Origin: Endozoicomonas sp965232255
GTDB lineage: Bacteria > Pseudomonadota > Gammaproteobacteria > Pseudomonadales > Endozoicomonadaceae
Assembly: GCA_965232255.1 (NCBI GenBank)
Contig: OZ246962.1
Coordinates: 2,666,001-2,730,000, forward strand
Length of the DNA: 64,000 nt
Direction: 5' to 3'
Both the position numbers and the translations under genes were made by a program. Shown here in pieces: positions 7,179 to 15,056 of this stretch. The notes beneath the pieces are model-generated. The model saw only the letters and a list, made by a program, of their open reading frames with translations. It searched no databases and was not told the origin of the DNA. Position 1 is the first letter of the stretch, and each line of letters opens with the position of its first letter.

Positions 7179-10061
7179 ATGAAAACTGTGAACATGAAGA
7201 AACTTGTCGCCATGGTTGCCGGAGTTTTGACTGTGGTTTCCCTAGCAGGTTGTGCAATGACGACAGAGAGAGAAGCTCTTGTGACTCCTGAACAAGTGAT
7301 AAAAAGTCCTGCTGATGACCGTGATTACCGCTATCTTACGCTGGAAAACGGTCTGAAGGTGCTGCTAATCTCTGACCCGGAAACGGACAAGGCCGCCGCT
7401 GCTGTGGACGTGAATGCTGGCAGCTATCAGGAGCCTGGAGACCGGCTCGGGTTAGCGCATTTTCTTGAGCACATGCTGTTTATGGGCACGGAGAAATACC
7501 CGGATGTAGACAGCTATGCAGAGTTTATTCGCGCCAATGGCGGCAGCAGCAATGCCTACACCGCTGATGTGCGCACCAATTACTATTTTGATATAAACAG
7601 CAACCAGTTGCAGCCGGCACTTGATCGCCTGGCACAGTTCTTTATTGCGCCAAAACTTGACCCGAGCTATGTGGAGCGCGAGAAAAACGCGGTGGATTCC
7701 GAGTACCGCCTGCACGCCCGGGAAGACAACTGGCGACAGTTTACCGCGCTCAATGCCACGTCCAATCCACAGCACCCGAAAAGTCGTTTTAACATTGGCA
7801 GTCTTGATACGCTGAACGACGATGATGGTCAGCTGTGGCAGTCTCTCAAGCAGTTTTACGACAAGTACTACGTGGCCTCCAATATGAGTCTGGTGGTCTA
7901 CGGCAAAGAGTCGCTCAATACGCTGGAGCAGTGGGTCAACGAGTCGTTTGGTGCCGTGCGTGCCGGAGCCAAGCCCAACTTGACCATTGGCAACGCACCG
8001 TACACCGCCGACCAGCTCCAGGTGCGGATCAATATCGAGCCGTTGAAGGATACCCGCATTCTGTCGTTAAGTTTTCCCATGCCCAGCACTCAGCCACACT
8101 ACGCCAGCAAGCCTTTGGGTTACCTGGCGCGAGTTATTGGTTTTGAGGGTAAAGGGAGCCTGCACAGTCTGTTAAAACAGCGTGGTTTGATTGACTCGTT
8201 ATCTGCTTATGGCAGCGACCTGCCCAACGAGTACAGTGAATTTACCATTCGCATGGAGCTGACGCCCAAAGGGTTGAACCATGTGGATGAAATCACGGCC
8301 ATTGTCTTTGACTACCTGGACCTGATCCGTAAAGAGGGGTTACAAGAGTGGTTATACGACGAAAGCCAACAGATTACTGACCTGGCGTTTCGTTACCAGG
8401 AAGACCGCAGCCCGCAGCAGACGGTTTCCGGTCTGGCGTCGCGTATACACTATCTGCCACCGAAGCATCTGCTGAAGGCCAATTACCTGTACGAATCCTA
8501 CGATCCTTACCTGATCATGGAATATCTGGATCGCATGACGGTCAGCAACCTGCGTCAGGTAGTGATTGCCGGTAACCAGAAAACCGATCGCATTGAGCCA
8601 TTTTTTGGCACCAAATACAGCATACAACCATTGTCTGACAAACTGGTGCAGCGGTTAAAGACTCCGAAAGTCCATCAGGGTCTGGCCATTGCCGGGCGTA
8701 ACCCGTTTATCGCCGAACAGCTGGATTTAAAACCAGACAGCGGTGCTGACAAACCATCGGTCATTCTCGATGAATCCGGGCTGCGAGTGTGGCACTTGAC
8801 CGATACCAGCTTCAAGATGCCCCGTGGCAATGTGCAAGTGATGATCTCTACGCCCATCGCTTCGGCCACAGCACAAAACAGTGCCATGATGTATCTGTAC
8901 CAGGCATTATTGTCCAGAAGCCTGAACGAGTACGGTTATCCAGCCAAAGAGGCAGGTCTCGATTACAGTATTTCAGCCGGTCGGCGTGGGTTACTGATCA
9001 GTCTGTCTGGCTACCAGGATAAGCAGGCGGTACTGCTTAAGGACATCCTCAAAGCCATCAAGGCGTTCAATCCCGGACAAAGTGCCTTTGACCAGGAGAA
9101 GGGGCTGTTTACCCGCAGTCTGGCCAACAAGAAGTTCAGCGCACCCTATCGCCTGGGTATGGATGCCCTGTACCAGTTGAGTTATCCCTCTTACCCTGCC
9201 GATGACGTGCTGCTGCGGGCAGCAGAAAGCGTCACTTATCAACAACTGATGACTTTTGCCCGTTCGTTCTACAGCCAGATTCATGTGGAGATACTGGTTC
9301 ACGGTAATCACAGCCAGAAAGAAGCGCTCGCGCTGGCGGCCCTGGTGGAATCCATGTTGCTCACTGATGGCAACCGTCATCAGCGCTTTAACGTGCCTTT
9401 CCATTTATTGGGTGACAGCAACCGAGTGGTCAATATGGCCATCGAACACGACGACTCCATGGTCGTCAGCTATTACCAGATACCCAGTACTGACAACCGG
9501 TCCCGAGCCCAGTACGCCCTGCTTGGTCGTCTGTTGGGCAATCCGTTCTTTAACAGCCTGCGTACCGAGCAGCAGTTGGGCTACGTGGTATTTGCCGGCC
9601 CACGGCCGTTTGAGCAGCGCCCCGGGATTGTCTTTGTGGTGCAGTCACCCAAGCTTGACCCGGTTGGTCTGGAGAAGCGCATCGATCAGTTTTTGGTTGA
9701 TCAACAGCAAGCACTGGCCAATTTGACCGACAAGGAGCTGGAAACCTATCGTCAGGGCCTGATCGGTGACCTGCTGAAAAAGGACGATAACATGGATGAG
9801 CGTACCGGCCGCTTCTGGCAGGGCATCGCCAGTGGCGAAATGGACTTTGATAACCGTCTGCGAATCGCCGAGGAGATTCGCCAGCTGACACCGGCTGATA
9901 TGCAGGCGGCACTCGCCAGGTTGCAGGAAAACAAGGGCAAACTGGTAGTGCGCTCTTTTGGTATTCCCCACAAAGCAGCGTATAAAAAAGAGACTGACAG
10001 AACCGAGTGTCACTCCCTTGATTGTCTCAAGGATCTGCCACTGATTACGCGCAAGTCTTGA
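7179..10061 (+). CDS. M16 (insulinase/pitrilysin) family zinc peptidase, predicted lipoprotein
   Basis: A large M16A peptidase resembling protease III (PtrA), about 960 aa. The zinc motif HFLEH (H94, E97, H98) sits in GLAHFLEHMLFMGTEKYP, followed by the downstream Glu region EYR. The four homologous M16 domains and the late LRTEQQLGYVVFAG segment are present. The N-terminus carries a lipoprotein signal with lipobox LAGC (Cys25), so the mature protein should be anchored to a membrane facing the periplasm. An in-frame ATG at 7056 would add 41 residues before the signal peptide; starts at 7179 or 7194 fit better, but neither has a good ribosome-binding site. Role: degradation of periplasmic peptides and small proteins. 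Confidence 0.88.
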   Translation: MKTVNMKKLVAMVAGVLTVVSLAGCAMTTEREALVTPEQVIKSPADDRDYRYLTLENGLKVLLISDPETDKAAAAVDVNAGSYQEPGDRLGLAHFLEHMLFMGTEKYPDVDSYAEFIRANGGSSNAYTADVRTNYYFDINSNQLQPALDRLAQFFIAPKLDPSYVEREKNAVDSEYRLHAREDNWRQFTALNATSNPQHPKSRFNIGSLDTLNDDDGQLWQSLKQFYDKYYVASNMSLVVYGKESLNTLEQWVNESFGAVRAGAKPNLTIGNAPYTADQLQVRINIEPLKDTRILSLSFPMPSTQPHYASKPLGYLARVIGFEGKGSLHSLLKQRGLIDSLSAYGSDLPNEYSEFTIRMELTPKGLNHVDEITAIVFDYLDLIRKEGLQEWLYDESQQITDLAFRYQEDRSPQQTVSGLASRIHYLPPKHLLKANYLYESYDPYLIMEYLDRMTVSNLRQVVIAGNQKTDRIEPFFGTKYSIQPLSDKLVQRLKTPKVHQGLAIAGRNPFIAEQLDLKPDSGADKPSVILDESGLRVWHLTDTSFKMPRGNVQVMISTPIASATAQNSAMMYLYQALLSRSLNEYGYPAKEAGLDYSISAGRRGLLISLSGYQDKQAVLLKDILKAIKAFNPGQSAFDQEKGLFTRSLANKKFSAPYRLGMDALYQLSYPSYPADDVLLRAAESVTYQQLMTFARSFYSQIHVEILVHGNHSQKEALALAALVESMLLTDGNRHQRFNVPFHLLGDSNRVVNMAIEHDDSMVVSYYQIPSTDNRSRAQYALLGRLLGNPFFNSLRTEQQLGYVVFAGPRPFEQRPGIVFVVQSPKLDPVGLEKRIDQFLVDQQQALANLTDKELETYRQGLIGDLLKKDDNMDERTGRFWQGIASGEMDFDNRLRIAEEIRQLTPADMQAALARLQENKGKLVVRSFGIPHKAAYKKETDRTECHSLDCLKDLPLITRKS

Positions 10062-10144
10062 CGGGCCAGCTGGCCCGTTCCTGCCATTGCATCTCAACCC
10101 TCAGTTACTTATTCTTTGCCAATGGGTGAAGAGGGGTAACTGAT

Positions 10145-11236
10145 ATGGTTGCGGATGTGCTGCTGGCGGAACTGCCGGCCCGGAATAATAACAAGATTGG
10201 CCTGGTCACGCTCAATGCTCCAGCATCGCTGAATGCGCTGAACCAGTCCATGATGGACCAACTGTTGCAACAATTGCGCCGCTGGCGTGACCAGCGTGAT
10301 ATTGTCACGGTGGTGCTGGCCAGCAGTAGCGACAAAGCCTTTTGCGCTGGTGGTGATGTACGCGCCGTGCGCGCGGCTGCGGTAGCTGGCGATGAGGCAG
10401 CCGTCCAGCAATTTTTCGTCACCGAATACCGACTTGATTATCTGATTCACAGCTATCCCAAGCCGGTGATCTGCTGGGGTAATGGGATTGTCATGGGCGG
10501 TGGCATCGGTTTGATGGCTGGCGCGGATTTTCGCGTGGTCACTGACACCTCGATGCTGGCCATGCCGGAAGTTGCCATCGGCCTGTACCCGGATGTGGCT
10601 GGCAGTTGGCTGCTCAATCGGCTACCGGCAGGGCTAGGGCTGTTTATGGGACTCACCGGCTGTCGTTTGAATGCGGCCGATGCCATTTATGCCGGACTGG
10701 CTAACCGTTTTATTGATAATGCCTTTTACGACAATGTGCTGGCATCATTGCAACAGGCAGATTGGCAAAGCGCTACTCCCTACGAGCTGGTTTATGGTGT
10801 TATTGAGCACTATCGGGAAAAAAGCGCTGGCTGGTTGCCGTACTCAAAAGTGCGTGAGTATCGTGACCTGATTGCCGATCTGATGGATCAACCATCGCTG
10901 GCCGCCACCATGCTGGCTCTGGCCCAACTGCCGGACAATGATGAGTGGTTGGTTGCTGCCAGCAAAGGTGTCCAGAGTGGTTCACCGCTGTCGGCAGCCA
11001 TCAGCTATCAGCAGTTACACAATGCCCGTCAGTGGTCTCTGAAAGAAGCACTGCAAAGCGAGCTGGTGCTATCGGTGAATACGGTGCTGCACGGTGACTT
11101 CTGCGAGGGCGTTCGGGCACTGCTGGTGGATAAAGACCGGCAACCGCATTGGCGCTATCCGAGCGTCGATCAGGTTGAGAACCTTGAGTCACTGTTCCGT
11201 TCGCCCTGGGCTGAAAACCCGCTGCTTGATTTGTAG
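10145..11236 (+). CDS. enoyl-CoA hydratase/isomerase family protein, 3-hydroxyisobutyryl-CoA hydrolase-like
   Basis: A crotonase-fold protein of 363 aa, the size of 3-hydroxyisobutyryl-CoA hydrolases (valine catabolism) and longer than simple enoyl-CoA hydratases. Visible motifs: NAPASLNALN, the first oxyanion-hole segment CAGGDVRAV, the second in MGGGIGLMAGADFRVVT, and MPEVAIGLYPDVAGSWLLNRLP with the Glu and Asp positions of the hydrolase subgroup. The start has GAGGGG upstream. It ends convergently, one base from the stop of the deoxynucleoside kinase gene. No other valine-degradation gene is in the window, so the CoA-thioester substrate is not certain. Confidence 0.82.
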   Translation: MVADVLLAELPARNNNKIGLVTLNAPASLNALNQSMMDQLLQQLRRWRDQRDIVTVVLASSSDKAFCAGGDVRAVRAAAVAGDEAAVQQFFVTEYRLDYLIHSYPKPVICWGNGIVMGGGIGLMAGADFRVVTDTSMLAMPEVAIGLYPDVAGSWLLNRLPAGLGLFMGLTGCRLNAADAIYAGLANRFIDNAFYDNVLASLQQADWQSATPYELVYGVIEHYREKSAGWLPYSKVREYRDLIADLMDQPSLAATMLALAQLPDNDEWLVAASKGVQSGSPLSAAISYQQLHNARQWSLKEALQSELVLSVNTVLHGDFCEGVRALLVDKDRQPHWRYPSVDQVENLESLFRSPWAENPLLDL

Positions 11237-11237
11237 A

Positions 11238-11861
11238 TCAGCGACCAATGGCGGCCAGTAACTGGCCGGCCACACGCCTTTCACAGCCGAAATTATCCCA
11301 GTCCACAGTGATGAGCGGTGTGCCCATTGAGCGACAGATTTGTGGCAAAACGGCTTCGTGATAATTGTGCAGATCGTGCAGGTAGCTAAACGGCGTGCCA
11401 TCCTCAGCGCTTCTGGCTCGTTCAACCAAACGACGATGGGCTACTTCTGGCGCGGTTTTGAGGTAAATCACAGCACTGATGGCTGGGTAATCAGTAAGTC
11501 GGCGCTGGATTTCGCAGTAGTGAAGCATATAGCGCTCATCCGGAGCACTCATGCCAAGAAAGTTGGCCTGGGTAAAAATCAGATCGGAGTACAGCGAGCG
11601 TTCAATCAGATAGTTGCGATCCGTGGGTAACTCGTTGACGATGCAGGCCCGGCGATTGGTGATATGCTCCTGAAAGCGAATGCGTTTGCCTGAATCGGTG
11701 GGGTGGTCAGTAAAATCCTTGAGTAGCCGGGTAAACTCCGGATCATTGACGGGTTCCTGAATGGCGTCCCAGCCAAGTTCTGCGGCAAGTTTGGGCAGAA
11801 GCGTTGACTTTCCGGCAGCAATGTTGGCTTCTACCGCGACAAAATGGTTGGTTTGCTTCAT
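11238..11861 (-). CDS. deoxynucleoside kinase family protein
   Basis: A dNK-family kinase (about 207 aa), which uses ATP to phosphorylate deoxynucleosides in the salvage pathway. The P-loop is EANIAAGKSTL near the N-terminus. The substrate/catalytic ERS motif (IERSLYSDLIF) and the lid RLVERARSAEDG with its Arg pair are present. The start MKQTNHFVAVE (11861) places the P-loop at the usual distance; the frame is open 13 codons further upstream. Which deoxynucleoside is used cannot be told from sequence alone. It is the third salvage-type enzyme in 7 kb, after gsk and the NDT-like protein. Confidence 0.88.
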   Translation of the reverse strand: MKQTNHFVAVEANIAAGKSTLLPKLAAELGWDAIQEPVNDPEFTRLLKDFTDHPTDSGKRIRFQEHITNRRACIVNELPTDRNYLIERSLYSDLIFTQANFLGMSAPDERYMLHYCEIQRRLTDYPAISAVIYLKTAPEVAHRRLVERARSAEDGTPFSYLHDLHNYHEAVLPQICRSMGTPLITVDWDNFGCERRVAGQLLAAIGR

Positions 11862-12079
11862 TAAGAGCCCCAGTGACAGAGATAAGACAACCCATGACAC
11901 TTCCGTTGCACCATGAGAAGGTGAGGCACTTTATGAGCTTCAGTCGCAAGGATCAATAGGTAATAGGCGGAAAATTGCTCTGTGTCGTTTTGCTTTACCC
12001 TGCTACTGCCTGTTACTCGTGGTAGGCCAAGGCGACATCAGTCTGGATGTCGATAAATCACAGCGATGAGGTTAACGCG

Positions 12080-12463
12080 ATGCAAGTAGAGCGTATTGAT
12101 CACGTGGTACTGACCGTGAAGAATATTGCCGACACCATCGACTTTTATACGTCGGTCATGGGCATGGTGGTGGAAGAGTTTGCTGGTGGACGTAAAGCGT
12201 TACGCTTTGGGGAGCAAAAGATTAACCTGCATGAGCTGGGGAATGAATTTGAACCAAAAGCGCACAACGTGACGCCCGGCTCCGGCGATTTGTGTTTTAT
12301 CATCAGCACTCCGGTTGCCGAGGCCATCAAGGAATTGCACTCCAGAGGCGTTACCGTTATCGAAGGTCCGGTGCCACGAACAGGCGCTGTGGGAACTCTG
12401 ATGTCAGCCTATTTTCGTGATCCTGATGGCAACCTGATTGAAGTAGCCAATTACACCGGGTAA
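12080..12463 (+). CDS. VOC-family (glyoxalase/dioxygenase fold) protein, STM3117-like
   Basis: A 127-aa single-unit vicinal-oxygen-chelate protein. The metal ligands expected for the fold are visible: His in RIDHVVLTV, His/Glu in INLHELG, and Glu in GNLIEVANY. The sequence, including FGEQKINLHELG.EFEPKA and GPV.RTGA, resembles the Salmonella STM3117 group, often labelled virulence-associated VOC proteins. The substrate is unknown. The start was chosen at 12080 because GAGGT lies 8 bases upstream and the domain begins at once; an upstream in-frame ATG at 12047 is less likely. Confidence 0.88.
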   Translation: MQVERIDHVVLTVKNIADTIDFYTSVMGMVVEEFAGGRKALRFGEQKINLHELGNEFEPKAHNVTPGSGDLCFIISTPVAEAIKELHSRGVTVIEGPVPRTGAVGTLMSAYFRDPDGNLIEVANYTG

Positions 12464-12475
12464 ACGTCTCTGGTC

Positions 12476-13111
12476 TTACAGAGTGGCTTCAGATGTGGCC
12501 AGCTTCAGGGCGAGGCCAACAAATACCAGCCCGGCAATATGGTTCAGATACTTCTGGGCTTTGTCTGAGCGCGATAGCCAGCCACCAAGCATGGCCGCCA
12601 GGGCGGAAATCTGACTGAAAACCAGCAGTGCCGAGAACATGAATATCAAGCCAAAAATAGCGATCTGGGTCGCTACGGGCCCAGCCTCGGGGGTGGCAAA
12701 CTGTGGCAGGAAAGCCAGAAAGAAGATGGACACTTTCGGGTTGGTGATATTCATGATAATGCCGCGCTGGTACAGTTTGCCAGCGGAGACAGCTGCCGTT
12801 CGCGGCTGGTCATCAAGGCGCTCAACGGGTGCCCTGAACGCTTGCCAGGCCAAATACACCAGATAGGCTGCGCCGGATAATTTCAGGGCAGTAAATGCCC
12901 ACGCAGAGGTTTGAAAAATGGCTGCCACGCCAAAAGCAACGGCAGTGGTATGAAACAGCAAGCCGGTGCACAATCCCAGGGTAATAAAAATACCGGAGCG
13001 ACGGCCATAAAGCGCTGACTGGGTAAGAACAAAAATATTATCTGGCCCGGGCGCCAGACTGAGCAGGATAGAGGTAAATCCTAAAGCGATGATGGTATCA
13101 ACTGAAACCAT
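12476..13111 (-). CDS. LysE/RhtB-family amino-acid exporter
   Basis: An inner-membrane exporter of 211 aa with about six hydrophobic segments. The family motif LAPGPDNIFVLTQSALYGRRSG follows the first helix, with ITNPKVSIFFLAFLPQF in the middle. LysE/RhtB proteins export lysine, homoserine, threonine or related compounds; the substrate cannot be predicted here. The ATG at 13111 has CAGGAGT upstream at good spacing, and the frame extends 14 codons further without need. It converges with the VOC gene, 12 bp apart. Confidence 0.9.
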   Translation of the reverse strand: MVSVDTIIALGFTSILLSLAPGPDNIFVLTQSALYGRRSGIFITLGLCTGLLFHTTAVAFGVAAIFQTSAWAFTALKLSGAAYLVYLAWQAFRAPVERLDDQPRTAAVSAGKLYQRGIIMNITNPKVSIFFLAFLPQFATPEAGPVATQIAIFGLIFMFSALLVFSQISALAAMLGGWLSRSDKAQKYLNHIAGLVFVGLALKLATSEATL

Positions 13112-13389
13112 GTTTACTCCTGGTAAGAAAAATTGCCGCGCAGAGTGTGACACTGCCCTGACAGAATGCCATCGGCATGCAACACATCAGGCAGTTTTAT
13201 GCGTTCAATAAATTAAGAAAGCGAAGGGTAAAACAAGTGTTTTATGATCCAGGTCAATTTTTTCATAGCAAAAACACGTATTCTATTGGTGTGTAATAGT
13301 GGTTTTCCGAAACGATTAATCGGTTTATATCGCAACTGATTTTAACGATTAATGATGCATTCTACGTAAATAATAATAAAAAACGTACT
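13112..13389. other. A+T-rich intergenic region, no gene recognised
   Basis: This stretch between the lysE-type start and the Nudix-regulator terminator is markedly A+T-rich and contains no convincing ORF. It holds the promoter region of the minus-strand exporter. It could also hold a short plus-strand transcript ending at the hairpins at 13390-13438. Confidence 0.5.
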
Positions 13390-13438
13390 GCGCTGTTTTG
13401 CAGCGCTCTTGCCCCGCTTGTCGGGGCTCTTTCTTTTC
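13390..13438. terminator. double-hairpin, probably bidirectional intrinsic terminator
   Basis: Two adjacent stems are seen: GCGCTG/CAGCGC (13390-13406) and GCCCCG/CGGGGC (13411-13427). On the plus strand the second is followed by TCTTTCTTTTC. On the minus strand the first is followed a few bases later by TTTTTTATT. The minus direction serves the Nudix-regulator gene that ends at 13446. Confidence 0.75.
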
Positions 13439-13445
13439 TGGGGTA

Positions 13446-14246
13446 TCAGGTTCTTGTGGTCAGATAAGAGCGGTCAAACAGTCGGTTGCCGGAGTGATTG
13501 TTTAGCCGATAGAGGGTGGCGGGACGGTTGCTGCCGTAGCGTTTTTTTCCGGTATCTTCCAGTAAATCACTGTTCAAAAAGCGGTTGCGAATGGAGCGCA
13601 TGGGGGGTGCCTTGCCCAGGATAATGGAAAAAACATTCTGAATATCCGCCAGGGTAAACACCTCTGGCAGCAAATAGATGGGCAGCGCACTGTATTGTAT
13701 CTTGCTTTTTAACCGCTCCAGCGCCTCCATCACCAGCTGGCTATGGTCGTAAGCCAGCGGTAGCGCTGGCTGCCCGTGAATAATATCAATCCACAAAGCC
13801 TCAGACGTCAGTGACTGATCATTGCCCGGACGCAGCAATACATAGTAAATGACGGTTAATGACCAGCCTCGCGAGTCGCGCCGATTATCGCCAATGGTGG
13901 CCACCTGTTCGAAATAGGTGGCTGGCTCTGAGGTCAGTCGGCTTAGCTGGCGTTTGGCAGTATCTTCAAGGCTGTGATCGTGGGCTGGCTCTATTCGGCC
14001 GGCGGGTAGCTGTGGCTGGACCGCAGTTGGTAACCGGGATACCAGCACTTGCAGGCGGTTGTCAGCCGAGAGGCGAAAGGTGACCAGGTCGACAGAAATC
14101 AGGGCGGTGTTCAGGCTTTTGGTCGCCTCAAGGCTATTGCTCAGCTCAAGGCTATTGCTCAGCTCATGGCTAGTGCTCAGCTCATGACGATCCGTCGAGC
14201 CTGATAATGGCTTGGAGCTCATCGGCAGCAAGTCCTTGTTGCACAT
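13446..14246 (-). CDS. nrtR: NrtR-like Nudix-domain transcriptional regulator of NAD salvage
   Basis: The protein has a Nudix-like domain (residues about 46-180) and a C-terminal winged-helix part (about 190-262; FTLADIQNVFSIILG...RNRFL), the NrtR layout. NrtR proteins repress NAD-metabolism genes and release DNA on binding ADP-ribose. The Nudix catalytic signature is degenerate, as expected for a regulator. The gene diverges from pncA-pncB, and a perfect palindrome lies between them. The N-terminus contains three 18-bp repeats coding for a Glu-Leu-Ser-Asn-Ser-Leu-type repeat, outside the fold. The ATG at 14246 is given; a second ATG at 14222 with AAGGA upstream is equally possible. Confidence 0.85.
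   Translation of the reverse strand: MCNKDLLPMSSKPLSGSTDRHELSTSHELSNSLELSNSLEATKSLNTALISVDLVTFRLSADNRLQVLVSRLPTAVQPQLPAGRIEPAHDHSLEDTAKRQLSRLTSEPATYFEQVATIGDNRRDSRGWSLTVIYYVLLRPGNDQSLTSEALWIDIIHGQPALPLAYDHSQLVMEALERLKSKIQYSALPIYLLPEVFTLADIQNVFSIILGKAPPMRSIRNRFLNSDLLEDTGKKRYGSNRPATLYRLNNHSGNRLFDRSYLTTRT
14127..14180. repeat. three 18-bp tandem repeats in the nrtR coding region
   Basis: Units at 14127-14144, 14145-14162 and 14163-14180 (consensus CTCAAGGCTATTGCTCAG), with a partial fourth. They are in frame and lengthen the N-terminal tail of the regulator before the Nudix domain. Confidence 0.9.
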
Positions 14247-14266
14247 GCTTAAGTTGACAGGTTAGA

Positions 14267-14299
14267 GAACATAATTCACTATGTTAGTGAATTATGTTC
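14267..14299. promoter_or_regulatory. 33-bp perfect palindrome, putative NrtR operator
   Basis: The left arm GAACATAATTCACTA (14267-14281) and right arm TAGTGAATTATGTTC (14285-14299) are exact reverse complements around TGT. The site lies 21 bp from the nrtR start and 69 bp from the pncA start, where a repressor could control both directions. NrtR of other bacteria binds palindromes of this kind; the binding itself is inferred. Confidence 0.75.
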
Positions 14300-14307
14300 C
14301 TTTTGTC

Positions 14308-14367
14308 ACGGTGAAAACAAGGGTGAAAGCCACGGTGAAAATAGCGGTGAAAGCAACGGCGAAAACA
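14308..14367. repeat. five 12-bp tandem repeats abutting the pncA start codon
   Basis: Units start at 14308, 14320, 14332, 14344 and 14356, with consensus ACGGTGAAA(A/G)CA. The fifth ends at the base before the ATG at 14368. Every unit contains GGTGAAA or GGCGAAA. The repeats are in frame with pncA and would encode a Val-Lys-Thr/Ala tetrapeptide repeat if translation began at the upstream ATG 14281. Confidence 0.9.
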
Positions 14368-15042
14368 ATGCACACCATTGGGGCTCGGGAGACCCTGGCC
14401 GCTTTTGACGTCGATGCGCAAAAGTGTTTCACGCCGTTGTGTCCGGATGAACTGCCCGTACCCGATGGTCACGCCATTGCCCATGAACTGAACCGGCAGG
14501 CCCAGTGCGCGGCCTTGCGTATTGGTTCCAAAGATGCTCATCCGGCCAATGCCGTCTGGGTAGCTACCGACGACAAACCTCAGTTAACGGCGGTTGTCGG
14601 GCATGATGATGCTGATCTGTACTGGAATCGCCATGCCGTGCCAGGGACAAAGGGATTCGAGCTGGTGGCCGGGTTGCCGGGTGTGACAGATTATGACTTC
14701 TTTGTCTGGAAAGGCGTTGAGACTGATATGCATCCCTATGGCGCCTGCTTTCACGACCTGGGCGAAAAACTCAGTACAGGCGTGATTGAGTTTTTAAGTG
14801 CCCGGGGTATCACCTCGGTGGTCGTGGGCGGCCTGGCCCTGGATTATTGCGTGAAAGTGACGGCCCTGCAGTTGCAGCGTGCCGGTTTTCAGGTTTATGT
14901 GAACCTTGCTGCCACGCGCGGCATGTCCTGCGAGTCGGTCACCCTGGCCATGGCTGAGCTGGATGCTGCCGGAGTGATTGCGATTGGCAGCGCTGATGAG
15001 CTTATCGTCGATGCTGATATCAGCGGCGTCGGTAGTTGCTAG
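14368..15042 (+). CDS. pncA: nicotinamidase (isochorismatase fold)
   Basis: PncA converts nicotinamide to nicotinate, the first step of the Preiss-Handler NAD salvage route. About 224 aa. The catalytic triad can be placed: Asp in AFDVDAQKCF, Lys in FVWKGVETDMHPYGAC, and Cys in GLALDYCVKVTAL. The metal-binding region KDAHP is also present. An ATG at 14281 is in frame but lies inside the palindrome and would add a repetitive Lys-rich tail, so the ATG at 14368 is preferred, with modest confidence. It is followed 14 bp later by pncB, whose product uses the nicotinate. Likely repressed by the divergent NrtR-like protein. Confidence 0.92.
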   Translation: MHTIGARETLAAFDVDAQKCFTPLCPDELPVPDGHAIAHELNRQAQCAALRIGSKDAHPANAVWVATDDKPQLTAVVGHDDADLYWNRHAVPGTKGFELVAGLPGVTDYDFFVWKGVETDMHPYGACFHDLGEKLSTGVIEFLSARGITSVVVGGLALDYCVKVTALQLQRAGFQVYVNLAATRGMSCESVTLAMAELDAAGVIAIGSADELIVDADISGVGSC

Positions 15043-15056
15043 GAAAGGTGGGAAGT

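Noticed and set aside
11238..11861. thymidylate kinase as identity of the deoxynucleoside kinase
   Set aside because: The ERS motif and the lid sequence fit the deoxynucleoside kinase family; the DRY-type motif of thymidylate kinase is absent.
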